Assembly (NCBI GenBank): GCA_030427735.1 | Contig: JAUIBP010000006.1 | Coordinates: 124,001-188,000, forward strand | Reading direction: 5' to 3' | Source: Bacteroidia bacterium | GTDB taxonomy: Bacteria; Bacteroidota; Bacteroidia; Flavobacteriales; Flavobacteriaceae | Length of the DNA stretch: 64,000 nt | Shown: positions 8,565-15,893 of the stretch, piece after piece | Numbering within the stretch: position 1 is the first letter of the stretch | How the letters are laid out: the number at the start of each line of letters is the position of its first letter | The notes under the pieces: model-generated | Database searches by the model: none | Seen by the model: only the letters and a program-made list of their open reading frames with translations | What the model was told of the DNA's origin: nothing | Program-made: the position numbers and the translations under genes

Positions 8565-8673
8565 TATGTTGTTATATTTTAAATTATTTTAAATCATTTT
8601 ATAACCTTAGTGCGTGTAAAGTGCCATTAATAAAGGAAATTCTATAATAATCTGTTATAATCTATTTTTATTA

Positions 8674-8696
8674 TTCGAATCCCTCCGCGGTCACCA
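8674..8696 (+). other. attR: duplicated tRNA 3' end at the element boundary
   Basis: The segment reads as the T-loop (TTCGAAT, 8674-8680), 3' T-stem (CCCTC), 3' acceptor strand (CGCGGTC, 8686-8692), discriminator A and encoded CCA (8694-8696) of a tRNA. No matching 5' half (an acceptor start like GACCGCG) or anticodon arm is present upstream, so this is a fragment, not a gene. It marks the host-side copy left when an element integrates into a tRNA 3' end. The intact tRNA should lie at the far left end of the element, outside the window. Isoacceptor identity cannot be read from the fragment. Confidence 0.8.
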
Positions 8697-8699
8697 TAA

Positions 8700-8731
8700 A
8701 AAGCGTCATTAACAACTGTTAATGGCGCTTT
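8700..8731 (+). terminator. Hairpin terminator, probably that of the target tRNA gene
   Basis: AAAGCGTCATTAACA (8700-8714) pairs with TGTTAATGGCGCTTT (8717-8731) with one T:G wobble, followed by the T-rich run GTTGTTTTA. It directly follows the encoded CCA, so before integration it would have terminated the tRNA transcript. It now ends any transcription leaving the element rightwards. Confidence 0.75.
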
Positions 8732-8808
8732 GTTGTTTTATAATATAAACATTCGTTAAAATCAAAGGTTCGCTCGTAGTATACCTGCAATTTCTATACA
8801 TTTACGGC

Positions 8809-9513
8809 ATGAAAGCACAATTTTTAATCCGTTTGTATTTAGGCTTAATGTTTTTAAGTGTTATGGCTTGTCAGCAAGATGAACATAGGTTACTTGCTCC
8901 ATCTGGAGTGGCTCAAATTATTGAAGAACAACAAACCCTACAAATTATAGACGTAAGAACTCCAGAGGAATTTAATGGTGGTCATTTAGAGGATGCTAAA
9001 AATTTCAATTGGAAGGATGATAGTTTTACTGATCAAATTTCAGCTTTAAATCCATCAGAGCCAATACTAGTATATTGTTTGAGTGGAGGTAGAAGTGCCA
9101 AAGCAGCCGAATATCTACGAAATGAAGGTTTCAAATACGTGTATGAGTTGGATGGAGGAATAGTAAAATGGCGTAGTGAAAACCGTAAGGAAGTAGCCGA
9201 GGAGGTTGTAGATTCTGGGATGAGTCTTGCTGAGTTTCAGCATATGTTGGTGTCGGATAAATTAGTATTGGTCGATTTTTATGCCGAATGGTGTTTACCG
9301 TGTAAAAAGATGGAACCTTATTTAAACGATATAGCATCCGATATGGCAACTACGGTTAAAGTAGTTAGAATAGATGCCGATAAAAATAAAGCCCTCTGCA
9401 AAACGTTAAATGTAGCTGCTTTACCTGTTTTGCAATTGTATAAAGATGAAACTAAAATCTGGGTACATTCTGGGTTTATAGAGAAAGAAGAAGTCTTAAA
9501 ACAGTTGCAATAA
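8809..9513 (+). CDS. Rhodanese-thioredoxin fusion lipoprotein
   Basis: 234 aa. The lipoprotein signal peptide ends in LSVMAC (Cys21). A rhodanese domain follows (about 28-125: IIDVRTPEEFNGGHLEDAKN, active-site loop YCLSGGRS with the catalytic Cys, then ELDGGIVKW). A thioredoxin domain comes next (about 138-234: VLVDFYAEWCLPCKKMEPYL, then RIDADKNKALCKTLNVAALP with the cis-Pro). The redox motif is WCLPC, not the standard WCGPC, which should shift the redox potential. Expected location is the periplasm, anchored to a membrane, in sulfur or disulfide handling. It is the first host gene to the right of the att site and converges on the nucleotidyltransferase gene with an 11-base gap. Confidence 0.9.
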   Translation: MKAQFLIRLYLGLMFLSVMACQQDEHRLLAPSGVAQIIEEQQTLQIIDVRTPEEFNGGHLEDAKNFNWKDDSFTDQISALNPSEPILVYCLSGGRSAKAAEYLRNEGFKYVYELDGGIVKWRSENRKEVAEEVVDSGMSLAEFQHMLVSDKLVLVDFYAEWCLPCKKMEPYLNDIASDMATTVKVVRIDADKNKALCKTLNVAALPVLQLYKDETKIWVHSGFIEKEEVLKQLQ

Positions 9514-9524
9514 TTAGTATAAAA

Positions 9525-10559
9525 TTACTTCTTTTTAAATAGCTTATTCTTGAAAATATGCGATCGGTAACTTTTGTTGGTAGCAAAAGTGATGACCCGG
9601 TCTTTAATATTGATGTAATATCGCTTTAGCCTGTATGTGGTCTTTAAATAGTTGCGATGGTTAATGGCGTAACGATAATCATTTTGTTTGCGTTCTAAAT
9701 GTTGCTTTAAAGGTGGAAGCTGATATTCTGGAAAGAGCACTTTGTTTAAAGCAAGATAATGGGCGCATACTGGAGTTTTTGCGAGTGATTCTATAAGCGT
9801 TTTATTGTTGAATAATTTAAGAACCAGACTGTCGTAACTATTCTTTAATGAGAGATGGTTGTAGTAATAGCCATCATCATTAATTTGCCATGCTAAAATA
9901 TTATGTAAATTCAGGAAGTAATTATTGGGGACGTTTATTTGGTTAATTTCTTCTTTGGTTTGCAACATGTCATTAATGTCTAATAAATGATGATGATTAT
10001 ATTTTAAGACATTGGTGTGTAGCTCCACAGCGGCCAATTTATGCTCGGAAGCTTGTCTCGGATAATGCCTGTGATGTTTTACTTCGTAATCAAAATCGTA
10101 ATGCTTGGTGTAACCTGCGGTATTTAGTAAATGAAAAGCTTGGTCTATTTGGTGTTGCGCAATTAAAATATCAATGTCCCCAATCATACGTTCGGAAATC
10201 GATTCGTATAATCCGCTAGCGAGCATAGCAGCACCTTTTAAAAATACATGATCGATATTATGCGCTTTAAGTAATGCGCTTAAGGTGGTAACTTCTTCTA
10301 AAATTTGAAGGTTTCGTTCTAAATTTAACCGGTTTATTTCTTCTAAATACAACACAAGGTCTTCGGGAATACTATCTAACAATCCTTTACTTTTAAGCCT
10401 AATGTATATTACAGGAATAATTAAATGACTACTCGCTACACGAACCACATCTTCCCAATCGATAGGCGATTTCTGGATACACGCTTTTAATTCGGTAACA
10501 TCGGTTTCAAAACTTAATATACTGGCAATCGTAAAATACGTTGAGTGTATGTAAGGCAT
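9525..10559 (-). CDS. NTP_transf_5-family nucleotidyltransferase
   Basis: 344 aa. The core of the family is clear: HVFLKGAAMLASGLYES (about 104-120) then ERMIGDIDILI (123-133), where the GDxDxL aspartates are the expected metal ligands. A helical N-terminus precedes it and a basic C-terminal tail follows (YRLKRYYINIKDRV, NKLFKKK). Members of this family transfer a nucleotide to an unknown substrate and often lie beside HprK-like kinases in peptide or polysaccharide clusters. Here it starts 32 bases after the HprK-like kinase gene on the same strand and is the last gene of a four-gene operon. Its substrate is unknown; the 85-aa peptide of the operon is a candidate. Confidence 0.8.
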   Translation of the reverse strand: MPYIHSTYFTIASILSFETDVTELKACIQKSPIDWEDVVRVASSHLIIPVIYIRLKSKGLLDSIPEDLVLYLEEINRLNLERNLQILEEVTTLSALLKAHNIDHVFLKGAAMLASGLYESISERMIGDIDILIAQHQIDQAFHLLNTAGYTKHYDFDYEVKHHRHYPRQASEHKLAAVELHTNVLKYNHHHLLDINDMLQTKEEINQINVPNNYFLNLHNILAWQINDDGYYYNHLSLKNSYDSLVLKLFNNKTLIESLAKTPVCAHYLALNKVLFPEYQLPPLKQHLERKQNDYRYAINHRNYLKTTYRLKRYYINIKDRVITFATNKSYRSHIFKNKLFKKK

Positions 10560-10591
10560 AAATGGTTGTTGAATTGAACTGTAATTTACAA

Positions 10592-11725
10592 TTAAATGGG
10601 CAAAATAGAACGAAATTTTAAAATGGCATCCTCATTATTACTATACGTTAATTTGTAAAAACTGAGTGTTGTTAACCATTCTAAAAAGGCTTTGGCATTT
10701 TCTGGTTTTGGCGAAATCCAAGAATCGGGAATAAGAATTTCTAGAGCTTTTTTAGCGTTAATACGCTTTAATTCTGTAGCAGCATCTTTCTGGTAGTTTA
10801 TTAAAACTAAGGTTTTGCAGGGGACCTGTAACTTATCGGGTGTTAGTGCTGGGATGTATTTTATAGCACCTTTATAAGCTCTTAAATGATTGTTTTCGAG
10901 TTCATCTATATTTGGGATGTATGCGCGGAGTGTATTGAAAGCCCCTTCTTTAGTGGAAATAGCATTTGGCAAATGATATACATTGAAATCTGTATTTAGT
11001 AACGGTGTGTTATCGTCTGCAATTAAGGAATAACCAGAGCAGGTTAATAGTGTTGTGAAGGTGCTTTTGCCGCTGCCGGATTGCCCGATTAACATCACTG
11101 AGTCTCTGTTGTTGGAGACTGTCGAAGCATGAAATACTCCAATCCAATCGTGGTTCACCTTATTGTGCAATGCATTTATGAGTTCCATATAAATTCTGCC
11201 TTGTAATTTGTGGTAGTGATTGGTTGGGAAAGCTCTTACAAAGACATCGTTTTTATATAATAAATGTAAATTATTTTTAATTGAAAGATTAAAATAGAAA
11301 TCTGTTTTGCTGTATTTAGTGGTTTCTAAATGTGCTAATTGCGGGTGGATATATGTTAGAAGGTCCTCTGATTCATAATTTATACAGAAGATTTTCTTTG
11401 AACTACTATAGTATTTGGTAAGAACATAATTTGGTTTTTCGATTGGATGGTCTAATTGCGCAATGCTCTCTTCAATAATATTAGAATTTCGGTCGGTGAG
11501 AAATTTTTCAACATCGTTAAGCAATTGTTCGGCTTGAACCGAGCTTAATTGAAATTGTTTTTTATAAAGAGAAACGCATTGCTTTTCTGTATCCGTATCA
11601 AAATACGTTTGCAAACAAAAAAACAATCCGTTATCGACAATAGTGTATTGATTTGAAGGCTCAAACCATAAAACCATTAAATCGTTAACGGATTGTGTAT
11701 ATCTAGGTTTTAAAAAACCTTTCAA
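10592..11725 (-). CDS. HprK-like Ser kinase with a PqqD-like N-terminal region
   Basis: 377 aa. The C-terminal two thirds resemble HPr kinase/PEPCK-type P-loop kinases: GVFHASTV (about 196-203), Walker A GQSGSGKST (214-222) and the acidic ADD (236-238) that follows the P-loop in HprK proteins. Residues 27-80 (YTIVDNGLFFCLQTYFDTDT, then VSLYKKQFQLSSVQAEQLL) have the strand-helix pattern and length of PqqD/RRE domains, which bind leader peptides. This is a fold guess from pattern. The gene starts 12 bases after the 85-aa peptide gene, so translation is probably linked. Expected role: ATP-dependent phosphorylation of a peptide or protein Ser/Thr. HPr itself is unlikely, since no PTS genes are near. 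Confidence 0.75.
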   Translation of the reverse strand: MKGFLKPRYTQSVNDLMVLWFEPSNQYTIVDNGLFFCLQTYFDTDTEKQCVSLYKKQFQLSSVQAEQLLNDVEKFLTDRNSNIIEESIAQLDHPIEKPNYVLTKYYSSSKKIFCINYESEDLLTYIHPQLAHLETTKYSKTDFYFNLSIKNNLHLLYKNDVFVRAFPTNHYHKLQGRIYMELINALHNKVNHDWIGVFHASTVSNNRDSVMLIGQSGSGKSTFTTLLTCSGYSLIADDNTPLLNTDFNVYHLPNAISTKEGAFNTLRAYIPNIDELENNHLRAYKGAIKYIPALTPDKLQVPCKTLVLINYQKDAATELKRINAKKALEILIPDSWISPKPENAKAFLEWLTTLSFYKLTYSNNEDAILKFRSILPI

Positions 11726-11737
11726 TATCGTTTTATA

Positions 11738-11995
11738 TTAAAAGTTGCTTTTTACCTGATTTTTGTCTATTTGGGTATCCTGAATGGTACTACTGTTAGC
11801 AGGAGCACTACTGTCGTCAATTGTAGCTTCGCCACTAGTTCTTGATGCATCTGGATCTGGTGGGTTGCTTGTTTCCTGAGCTCGTAAAGGATTTAACACA
11901 GCAAACGTACCTACAGCAGTAAAGGCTGCATATTTACCTAGTTTTTTAATGGCTTCTTTACGAGTGATTTCTGTATGTTTTATTTCCTTTTTCAT
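11738..11995 (-). CDS. Small exported Ser/Thr/Asp-rich peptide, candidate modification substrate
   Basis: 85 aa. Residues 1-20 are polar and basic (MKKEIKHTEITRKEAIKKLG). Residues 21-40 form a hydrophobic export-type segment (KYAAFTAVGTFAVLNPLRAQ) ending in a signal-peptidase-like ALRAQ-type site. The leader has the shape of a Tat-like signal but with TRK in place of RR. The 45-residue remainder is Ser-, Thr-, Asp- and Pro-rich (NPPDPDASRTSGEATIDDSS) and ends in KSNF, with no Cys. It lies 38 bases after the T9SS protein gene and 12 bases before the HprK-like kinase. Size, composition and spacing make it a likely substrate of the kinase and nucleotidyltransferase. No family is recognised. Confidence 0.7.
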   Translation of the reverse strand: MKKEIKHTEITRKEAIKKLGKYAAFTAVGTFAVLNPLRAQETSNPPDPDASRTSGEATIDDSSAPANSSTIQDTQIDKNQVKSNF

Positions 11996-12033
11996 AAGTG
12001 TAAATATAAAATAAGTTTTTGGTAAACAAAATG

Positions 12034-14220
12034 TTATTTTAAAATAACACGTTTAGAGATTTGGTTTCCAGTATTATTTTCTATGCGAACAATGTAAATA
12101 CCGCTGCCTAAACCAGTCGTGTTAATAGTATATTCATTAACCGTTTGATTTAAAACAGTATTGTGTACTTGTCGACCTTGGATATCGAAAATGGCTAATT
12201 TGGTATTTCTATATAATTGTCCTTTAAGTTTTATAGAGCGTTCACCTGTAAATATTTGTATTTGATCTTTGGTGCTGTCTTCTATACTAAGTTTACTGTC
12301 GTCGGTTGTATGTAGAATAAAGCGGCCCAAGCCAGACAGTTTTTCGTCGGTAGTAAAGGTGTAAGCTTTATCCGATAAAAGAGTCCAGGTGTTTGTTTTA
12401 GTATCTTCTAAGTACACTGTTGCACTTTCGCTTAAAGTAGATTCTTTAATTTCTAAAGTAATTTGCTGTCCTTTTGGGGCTATTATACCAAGCGGGATAT
12501 CAATTCCAGTTGCTAAATTACTGTTAGGTAATGTTTGGATGGCTATTTTAAAGTCAGGATTAGATTCTACCATTTGTGTGAAAAGGGTGTAACCTGAGGC
12601 ATTGTTGCCATAAATTGTGGCATCGTAACCTTTATCAAAACCTAAACTTGCGATATCGTTGAAGTATACTTCTGTAGTGTGTCGCGTTGTTTCACCACTG
12701 TTCATTGCTAATTTAAAGTGCGTTTTATTAATGTTTGTTGTTCTGCCGGCTATAAAGTCATCGCCAGGACCATTGGTTCTCATCTCTGGATTGAAAACCA
12801 TGTACGCGTCTGGGCTTGATGAAGGGATCGCAACGAAAAACCCTTGCCCAGGTGCCATTTGCACACCAGAACTTAGATTATAAACTAACCAACCATCAGA
12901 AGCATTCCCGTCGTAACCATAAACAGCTTCTTTCCCTGACTGAAATAAATCTTCATTGGTTGAAACAAAATTTGCAATATCAAGATAAGACGTGTATGGA
13001 TTTCCAATTAAATTCCATTGCGATGCATATTCATCGGTATATAAAACAAAACGAGATACTGATCCTGTTTCTATATCTCCAGAAAAGACAAAGAAGTTGC
13101 CGTTTGAGTTAGTTTGTGAACGATACCCTTCACCTGCTTCTAAAATTTCACCTTCTATCACTTCTTCTGTAGACCAGTTAAGGTAGCTACCAGAAAGCTT
13201 GGAGTAAGGGCCAAAACGTACTTGATTTGTACCTGCATCTACCATATTGTCGGCATTTGTTATTGCGAAATCTGAAAACAATTCTCCTGGTAAAGGTGAA
13301 GAGATTAAATCGCTTGTAGCTTCATTAACATGTCTTGAATACCTAGCACTACCAATTGGAGATCCATTAACTATTAAAGAGCCATAATTCTGAGAATTAG
13401 ATTCAATTAATAGGTTGTTAGCTGTAGTAATATCGTTAACTGTTAAAGAACCTGTTGGGGCTATAGTTATACCAGCTCCAGTTTCAGTGTATACATTTTG
13501 TAGTTGTATGGCGGAGTCTATAATATATGTGCCGTCTACAATAAGGGCATTACTATCACCCGTTTCATTATCAGGAATAGGGTGTTCCGTTGTGCCTCCT
13601 GTCCAAAGTCCACCTTGATAAATGAAACCGTCAAAAGAATCTATAGCAACTGCTTTAAAGTTGTCAAAAGAAAAAACTGCAGCTGCATAGTTGTTGTGAA
13701 AACCTGCAGGATAATTTACCTGAATATAAAAAGCTATTATTGAGCTATTATTGGGCACATTGATTGATACAGTTCCAGAACCAGATCCTGAATTTAATGC
13801 GTTGGAAGCTAAAGTCTCTGAAGCAAATTCTTCACCATCTACATATAACTGATAAGTTAGGGTAGGTACAAAATTTTGATTTTGAGCTATATATTCATAG
13901 TCGAAGCTAGCAACAACATCTTCAAATTCACTAATATCTAAATCATCAAATTCTAAATAGTAATTTAATCTAGAAGCTGGAGTCTTGGCGCTATTCTGTA
14001 AACCAAAAAAGAAATCTCCATCATCAGCTGTTCCTATTGATCCAAGGATATCAAGCACCCTCCATTGAGTAGCAGCAGTGTTTATTGGAGCTGTTGGAGT
14101 AGTTGAATAATTCCATGTGCTTTCAGTGTCGAAATTTTGAGAGCCAATCGTCACATCTTGTCCATAACTAGCAGATGCAAGCGTTATACAACATAATAAT
14201 AAAAAGTAAATTTTCTTCAT
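12034..14220 (-). CDS. T9SS type A sorting-domain surface protein
   Basis: 728 aa. The signal peptide is MKKIYFLLLCCITLASASYG, followed by Gln. Residues 22-200 look like a beta-sandwich with Asp/Asn-rich loops. The middle (about 240-460) is a stretch of repeats typical of secreted flavobacterial proteins (GSLTVNDITTANNLLIESNS; WNLIGNPYTSYLDIANFV). The last 80 residues are a type A sorting domain, with KLAIFDIQGRQV, YTINTTGLGSGIYIVRIEN and a KRVILK end. The protein should cross the outer membrane through the type IX system and be anchored outside or released. It is the first gene of the operon that continues into the small peptide, kinase and nucleotidyltransferase. No catalytic motif is seen. 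Confidence 0.85.
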   Translation of the reverse strand: MKKIYFLLLCCITLASASYGQDVTIGSQNFDTESTWNYSTTPTAPINTAATQWRVLDILGSIGTADDGDFFFGLQNSAKTPASRLNYYLEFDDLDISEFEDVVASFDYEYIAQNQNFVPTLTYQLYVDGEEFASETLASNALNSGSGSGTVSINVPNNSSIIAFYIQVNYPAGFHNNYAAAVFSFDNFKAVAIDSFDGFIYQGGLWTGGTTEHPIPDNETGDSNALIVDGTYIIDSAIQLQNVYTETGAGITIAPTGSLTVNDITTANNLLIESNSQNYGSLIVNGSPIGSARYSRHVNEATSDLISSPLPGELFSDFAITNADNMVDAGTNQVRFGPYSKLSGSYLNWSTEEVIEGEILEAGEGYRSQTNSNGNFFVFSGDIETGSVSRFVLYTDEYASQWNLIGNPYTSYLDIANFVSTNEDLFQSGKEAVYGYDGNASDGWLVYNLSSGVQMAPGQGFFVAIPSSSPDAYMVFNPEMRTNGPGDDFIAGRTTNINKTHFKLAMNSGETTRHTTEVYFNDIASLGFDKGYDATIYGNNASGYTLFTQMVESNPDFKIAIQTLPNSNLATGIDIPLGIIAPKGQQITLEIKESTLSESATVYLEDTKTNTWTLLSDKAYTFTTDEKLSGLGRFILHTTDDSKLSIEDSTKDQIQIFTGERSIKLKGQLYRNTKLAIFDIQGRQVHNTVLNQTVNEYTINTTGLGSGIYIVRIENNTGNQISKRVILK

Positions 14221-14531
14221 AGTTATTAATTTTTAAGATTCATAGCAACTTACCTGTAGTAAGTGTTTGGTATTTAACTAAATAATAGTTTAGGTGGTAC
14301 AAAGATAAATAAATTTATATTGTGTGTTTTAATATACGATTAAACTTTCTGTTTTTTGATAAAATACCAATTTTTAAGACGAAATGGTGTATGTATTTGT
14401 AAAATAGGTTGCTTATCGGTAAATTCTTTAGTCTTATCTAAAACTTTGTGTATCACTACTATAGTCAGGTATTTGTGCTTATCTTTAGTATTCAAAATTC
14501 CCTCGCTTTACTAACTTTAAAAATCTAAACT
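14221..14531. other. Divergent intergenic region
   Basis: No gene is seen. It holds a minus-strand TAnnTTTG element (14300-14307) and a small dyad, ACTTAC (14248-14253) / GTAAGT (14259-14264), in the leader of the T9SS operon. The other half is AT-rich and presumably carries the promoter of the plus-strand MtfA-like gene, but I see no convincing TAnnTTTG match there. Confidence 0.6.
14300..14307 (-). promoter_or_regulatory. -7 element of the T9SS/kinase operon promoter
   Basis: The minus strand reads TATCTTTG, a full match to the Bacteroidetes -7 consensus TAnnTTTG. No good TTG is found 17-19 bases upstream, so the promoter may be weak or activator-dependent. The predicted start of transcription is about 14295, giving a leader of about 75 bases. 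Confidence 0.45.
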
Positions 14532-15386
14532 ATGGCTTTGGCTATATCTTCGTTGCAACAGTTTAGCTTACCGAGTAAGCTTATTTTGGGCGTTTTTCTT
14601 GCGCTTTTGATATCTATTATGGTGTATTATACCTTTAAAATGATTGAAATGGTGTATGTTATTCGTTTTAAAAAACCACTGTTTGTTCATTTTTATATGG
14701 CGCTTAAAAAACTTAATGACGCCGATAAAGCGTTGTTGTATAAGAATTTTAATTTTTATAAATCTTTAAACGAAAAACAACGCCTGTATTTCGATCATCG
14801 TGTTATTGCTTTTATTAATGATAAAGAGTTTATTGGACGTGATGGATTAACTGTTACTCACGACATGAAGTTGTTAATTTCTGCGCATGCGGTTATTTTA
14901 ACATTTGGTTTTAGAGATTTCTTTATTGGTTTAATCGATAAGATATTTATTTATCCGAACAAATTTTACTCCAGCTCTAGCGATGCTTATCATAAAGGTG
15001 AAATGAATCCGAGATTGAAAACGCTTGTTATTTCTTGGGAAGATTTTATGCATGGTCTAGAAATGACTAATAATACTGTGAATGTTGGTATTTTTGAGTT
15101 TACCCATGCTATTCATTTTAATAGTATGAAGGAAGGCGATGTGAGCTCTACTATTTTCTCAGATTCTTTTAAAGAGCTGGCGCGTATGCTAACCAAAAAC
15201 GAGGGGCTGCGTAAAGAATTGATGGAGTCTCGTTTTTTTAAGGATCATCAAATTTTGAACCAGTTCGATTTTCTTGCCGTTATCATGGAGCATTTTATAG
15301 AACGTCCTACTGAGTTTAAAGGGCAATTTCCTCAGGTTTATGCCAAGGCTAAGCAAATGTTGAATTTTAACTTCGTAGGGTATTAG
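14532..15386 (+). CDS. MtfA-like protein with a degenerate zinc-peptidase motif
   Basis: 284 aa. One N-terminal membrane helix (about 14-45: LILGVFLALLISIMVYYTFK) anchors a soluble domain similar to MtfA/zinc-dependent peptidase proteins (DHRVIAFINDKEFIGRDGLT; ISWEDFMHGLEMTNNTVNVG). MtfA proteins carry HEFxH. Here residues 188-192 read FEFTH, so the first zinc His is Phe (codon TTT) while Glu189 and His192 remain. The acidic and structural residues downstream are kept. This points to a binding or regulatory pseudoenzyme unless another residue supplies the ligand. In Enterobacteria MtfA titrates the Mlc repressor; no such partner is seen here. It is alone on its strand. Confidence 0.75.
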   Translation: MALAISSLQQFSLPSKLILGVFLALLISIMVYYTFKMIEMVYVIRFKKPLFVHFYMALKKLNDADKALLYKNFNFYKSLNEKQRLYFDHRVIAFINDKEFIGRDGLTVTHDMKLLISAHAVILTFGFRDFFIGLIDKIFIYPNKFYSSSSDAYHKGEMNPRLKTLVISWEDFMHGLEMTNNTVNVGIFEFTHAIHFNSMKEGDVSSTIFSDSFKELARMLTKNEGLRKELMESRFFKDHQILNQFDFLAVIMEHFIERPTEFKGQFPQVYAKAKQMLNFNFVGY

Positions 15387-15649
15387 ATGGTGAATCAGTT
15401 ATGTGGTTATTTGATTTAATTGTCTTGGTGATTTTTTCGTTGGAATAATCGCTTTTTAATACGTTATCCATGAAGTATCTATACTTGAGCTGTGGCGTAT
15501 CTGTATAGTAACCTTACTTCGGAATTATTTAAAAATATCATTTAGCAAATTGATAGAGTGTTGATTTTTAGTTGCATCATTGTTCTTGTTCGTTAGTTGA
15601 AAATATGCGCTGTTAGTGCAGGACTTTCATTTTCTGTAAATATTTTTGC

Positions 15650-15708
15650 GCCACGAATGCACGAACATTTGACATAGTTTTTATAAAAAATATTCGTGTA
15701 TTTGTGGC
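15650..15708. repeat. Inverted repeat of an intergenic palindromic type
   Basis: GCCACGAATGCACGAA (15650-15665) and TTCGTGTATTTGTGGC (15693-15708) are 16-base arms that differ from perfect complementarity at two positions, both G:U-compatible in RNA, around a 27-base AT-rich loop. Similar GCCACGAATGCACGAA-type sequences recur in intergenic regions of flavobacterial genomes as far as I recall, so this may be a dispersed repeat. A single copy is seen here. Confidence 0.6.
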
Positions 15709-15844
15709 TAAAATGAACACAAATAATAGAACTTTCAGTCTGTTTTCAAACTTATGGAATTCCAGTCTTTTTTGGTTTGGTTGACTAGAGTGTTAAATTT
15801 CGGTAAACAAAAACGTTTTCGGTAAAAACTTCTGCAAAAATATT

Positions 15845-15873
15845 TTTGTAATAAATAAAAAAGAGTAGTTTTG
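15845..15873 (+). promoter_or_regulatory. Promoter of the exopolysaccharide locus
   Basis: TTTG (15845-15848), a 17-base spacer, then TAGTTTTG (15866-15873), an exact TAnnTTTG match. The predicted start of transcription is about 15877, only 17 bases before the wHTH gene's ATG at 15894. The leader is too short to hold a regulatory RNA, which matters for how the NusG-like protein might act. Confidence 0.75.
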
Positions 15874-15893
15874 TTACTCGTTTATTAATCAAA

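Larger units (their letters stand above)
15387..15893. other. Intergenic region before the exopolysaccharide locus
   Basis: 507 bases without a supported gene. It contains a long imperfect inverted repeat (15650-15708) and, at its right end, a good promoter for the exopolysaccharide regulator gene (15845-15873). The remainder is AT-rich with no recognisable coding or RNA feature. Confidence 0.7.

Noticed and set aside
8674-8696. A complete tRNA gene
   Set aside because: Only the T-loop to CCA part is present; no 5' acceptor strand, D-arm or anticodon arm precedes it.
8797-8804. Promoter of the rhodanese-thioredoxin gene (TACATTTA)
   Set aside because: It lacks the final G of TAnnTTTG and has no TTG at the right distance.
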